DNA of 64,000 bases from Tumebacillus flagellatus (GTDB taxonomy: Bacteria > Bacillota > Bacilli > Tumebacillales > Tumebacillaceae). Under the pieces are notes generated by a model. It was not told where the DNA came from. It did no database searches and saw only the letters and a program-made list of their open reading frames with translations. Positions 62,331 through 64,000 of the stretch are shown here, piece after piece. Every line of letters starts with the position of its first letter. Within the stretch, counting starts at the first letter, position 1. The DNA lies in NCBI RefSeq assembly GCF_000714935.1, contig NZ_JMIR01000023.1:1-64000 (forward strand), written 5' to 3'. The translations under genes and the position numbers were made by a program.

Positions 62331-63347
62331 CTACAGATCCGCCACTTTCACCAACTGCTTCCCGATGTTGTCTCCGCGGAACAGCCCGAGGAACGCTTCG
62401 ACGACGTTCTCCAAGCCGTCCACGATGTTCTCGCGGTACTTGATCTTGCCTTCCATCACCCATTGTGCGAGTTGTTGCATGCCTTCCTTATGTTGCTTCG
62501 CGTAATCGTTGACGATGAAGCCCTTCGCGAGCGCACTGCTCTTGAGCAACTGGGTGAACACGATGCGCGGGCCGAGGTCCGGCTTCTCCAAATTGTACTG
62601 CGAAATCTGGCCGCAGATCGGGATGCGCGCTTGGAAGTTGATGCGGCGCATCACCGCTTCCGTGATGTCGCCGCCGACGTTGTCAAAGTACACGTCGACG
62701 CCGTTCGGGCAGCTTTCTTTCAGCGCGGCGTTCAGGTCTGCCGTCTTGTAGTTGATCGCGGCGTCAAACCCGAGTTCCTCCGTGAGGTACGCGCACTTTT
62801 CATCATCTCCGGCGATCCCGACGACGCGGCAGCCTTTGATCTTGGCGATTTGCCCGACGACCGTGCCGACAGCGCCCGCCGCCCCGGAGACGACGACCGT
62901 TTCGCCCTCTTGCGGTTTGCCGATGTCGAGCAGCCCGAAGTACGCCGTCAAACCGGTCATGCCGACCACGTGCAACGCGGTCGTGATCGGCGCGACGGAC
63001 GGGTCGATCTTCAACAGGCCGCGCCCGTTCGAGACGCTGTACTCCTGCCAGCCGAGCAGCCCGACGACGACGTCGCCCGCTTTCCAGCGCTCATTCTTGC
63101 TCTCGACGATCTCGCCGACGACGCCGCCTTGCAGCACTTCGCCCAGCGCGAACGGCTCGACATACGATTTCGCGTCGCTCATGCGACCGCGCATGTAGGG
63201 GTCGACGGAGAGGTAGAGCGTGCGCACGAGCACTTGCCCGTCCTCCAATTCCGGAACGGCTGCTTCACGCAGTTCAAAATTTTCATCAGCAGGCATCCCG
63301 ACCGGACGGGAGACCAACAGGAATTGACGGTTTTTTCGTTGGGTCAT
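62331..63347 (-). CDS. NADP-dependent oxidoreductase, zinc-free MDR family (YfmJ/CurA-like)
   Basis: 338 residues. Typical start VDPYMRGRMSDAKSY. The cofactor loop is SGAAGAVGTVVGQIAKIKG (about 154-172), followed by DVYFDNVGGDI and ICGQISQYN. No structural or catalytic zinc ligands are present, as in the leukotriene-B4 12-hydroxydehydrogenase / curcumin reductase branch. These enzymes reduce the C=C bond of enones and enals with NADPH, often for detoxification. Single gene with its own terminator. Confidence 0.93.
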   Translation of the reverse strand: MTQRKNRQFLLVSRPVGMPADENFELREAAVPELEDGQVLVRTLYLSVDPYMRGRMSDAKSYVEPFALGEVLQGGVVGEIVESKNERWKAGDVVVGLLGWQEYSVSNGRGLLKIDPSVAPITTALHVVGMTGLTAYFGLLDIGKPQEGETVVVSGAAGAVGTVVGQIAKIKGCRVVGIAGDDEKCAYLTEELGFDAAINYKTADLNAALKESCPNGVDVYFDNVGGDITEAVMRRINFQARIPICGQISQYNLEKPDLGPRIVFTQLLKSSALAKGFIVNDYAKQHKEGMQQLAQWVMEGKIKYRENIVDGLENVVEAFLGLFRGDNIGKQLVKVADL

Positions 63348-63573
63348 GCGGATGTGTCCTCCTTGTGCAAGAGAGGTAGGAATCTTGCATATGTATTTGG
63401 GTAGATGTCATACAAATTGACCGACGGGACCAATTTTCCATTACTTCATGAATGTAACTCGCTTTCGAATGAGAAGTCAAGGGAACTTCACCCAAAAGAG
63501 CAGGAATGCAGAGCGGTTTAGCGAAAGGTCTAATACTGTACCACAGGGATTCTTAAAAGGAAAGGATCGTTCC

Positions 63574-64000
63574 ATGAAGATCAAAACGAGATTGTATGCG
63601 GGATTTGGCGGACTTCTTGCCTTGTTGATCCTCATGTTGTTGCTCGTGCTCAAGATGCTCAGCGATCTCAACGGCAGCATGAACGATATCGTCAAAGATC
63701 GTTATGTGAAGTTGAAAGAAGTCACGTCGATCCGCTTTGAGATCAGCAACATCAACCGCGAGCTCTACTCGATGGTGCTTGAAAGCGGGAAGCCCGACGC
63801 CGTCGAGAACACAGTCAAACAGATCAGGGCTGCCAGAGCACGGGAAGAACAAGCGCTCGAACAGCTGGAAAAAACGGCCGCGATCGAAGAGGCTCAGCGC
63901 TATGTCGCCGTGTTGCGGGCGCAGAGCGTGGAGTTCGACCAGGATCAAAACCGCTTGATCGATATGGTGCGCGCCGGCCAGACGGACGACGCCTCCGCGC
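63574..64000 (+). CDS. Methyl-accepting chemotaxis protein, N-terminal part (continues past the window)
   Basis: The first 142 codons are present; the window end cuts the gene. A membrane helix (about 8-28, FGGLLALLILMLLLVLKML) is followed by a helical region with the pattern of a four-helix-bundle MCP sensor (4HB_MCP), for example LNGSMNDIVKDRYVKLKEVT and RFEISNINRELYSMVLES. AAAGGAAAGGA precedes the ATG. The chemoreceptor call is inference from this N-terminus; a histidine kinase with the same sensor is possible. Confidence 0.8.
   Translation, partial: MKIKTRLYAGFGGLLALLILMLLLVLKMLSDLNGSMNDIVKDRYVKLKEVTSIRFEISNINRELYSMVLESGKPDAVENTVKQIRAARAREEQALEQLEKTAAIEEAQRYVAVLRAQSVEFDQDQNRLIDMVRAGQTDDASA

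Overview
The window is chromosomal DNA of a Gram-positive, endospore-forming bacterium of the order Bacillales. It carries spoIIM behind a sigma-E-like promoter, mciZ next to nudF, the order spoIIM / fur / DUF4227 / xerD / deoB / pupG / pdp / dacF, and a bkd cluster headed by a sigma-54 activator; all of these recall Bacillus subtilis. The high GC content and frequent GTG/TTG starts point to a GC-rich relative such as the Alicyclobacillaceae (Tumebacillus-like). That genus-level guess is inference. No prophage, insertion sequence or CRISPR array was seen, and the genes read as ordinary core and near-core chromosome.

Layout. 1-170: end of a 5S rRNA and its terminator. 374-2509: a thiamine-diphosphate enzyme paired with a carboxymuconolactone-decarboxylase-like protein. 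2846-4722: a chemoreceptor and tRNA-Leu(CAG). 4748-7598: molybdenum cofactor genes (moeB-like, a MoaD-MoaE fusion, moaC, mogA). 7930-11699: a tightly packed steA / mctB(steB)-like / glycosyltransferase / MraY-WecA-like cluster, followed by a GH18 glycosidase. 13037-23259: a putative lipoprotein, a DUF2627 protein, bkdR, then bcd-lpd-bkdAA-bkdAB-bkdB-lipA behind an excellent -24/-12 promoter, then lipB. 24255-29680: split methylmalonyl-CoA mutase, epimerase, carboxyltransferase, a small ORF and a PepT-like peptidase. 29822-33938: two tandem 660-residue chemoreceptors. 34095-36574: transporters. 36641-39627: two divergent XRE-TPR regulators, one followed directly by a short exported-peptide gene. 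39765-41610: NfeD and flotillin behind a sigma-W-like promoter. 42231-46540: peptidase, DUF3866, mciZ, nudF and endonuclease Q-like. 46610-58699: the spoIIM-to-dacF block, including ald. 58956-64000: RocB-like peptidase, a truncated YetF-like gene, an L,D-transpeptidase, an NADP oxidoreductase and the start of another chemoreceptor.

How the genes work together. Leucine dehydrogenase and the branched-chain 2-oxoacid dehydrogenase (with lipA and lipB supplying lipoate) turn Leu/Ile/Val into acyl-CoAs. The adjacent mutase, epimerase and carboxyltransferase can interconvert the propionyl-CoA from Val/Ile with succinyl-CoA. The usual ptb and buk genes are absent from the bkd operon. The same 14-bp motif lies upstream of bcd, bkdR and ald, and both bcd and ald have sigma-54 promoters, which suggests that one activator controls both.

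The best candidate for an undescribed system is the XRE-TPR regulator at 38172-39494 with its 41-residue exported pro-peptide (39502-39627). This is the arrangement of RRNPP peptide quorum sensing (Rap-Phr, NprR-NprX, PlcR-PapR). A second XRE-TPR regulator diverges from the same intergenic region.
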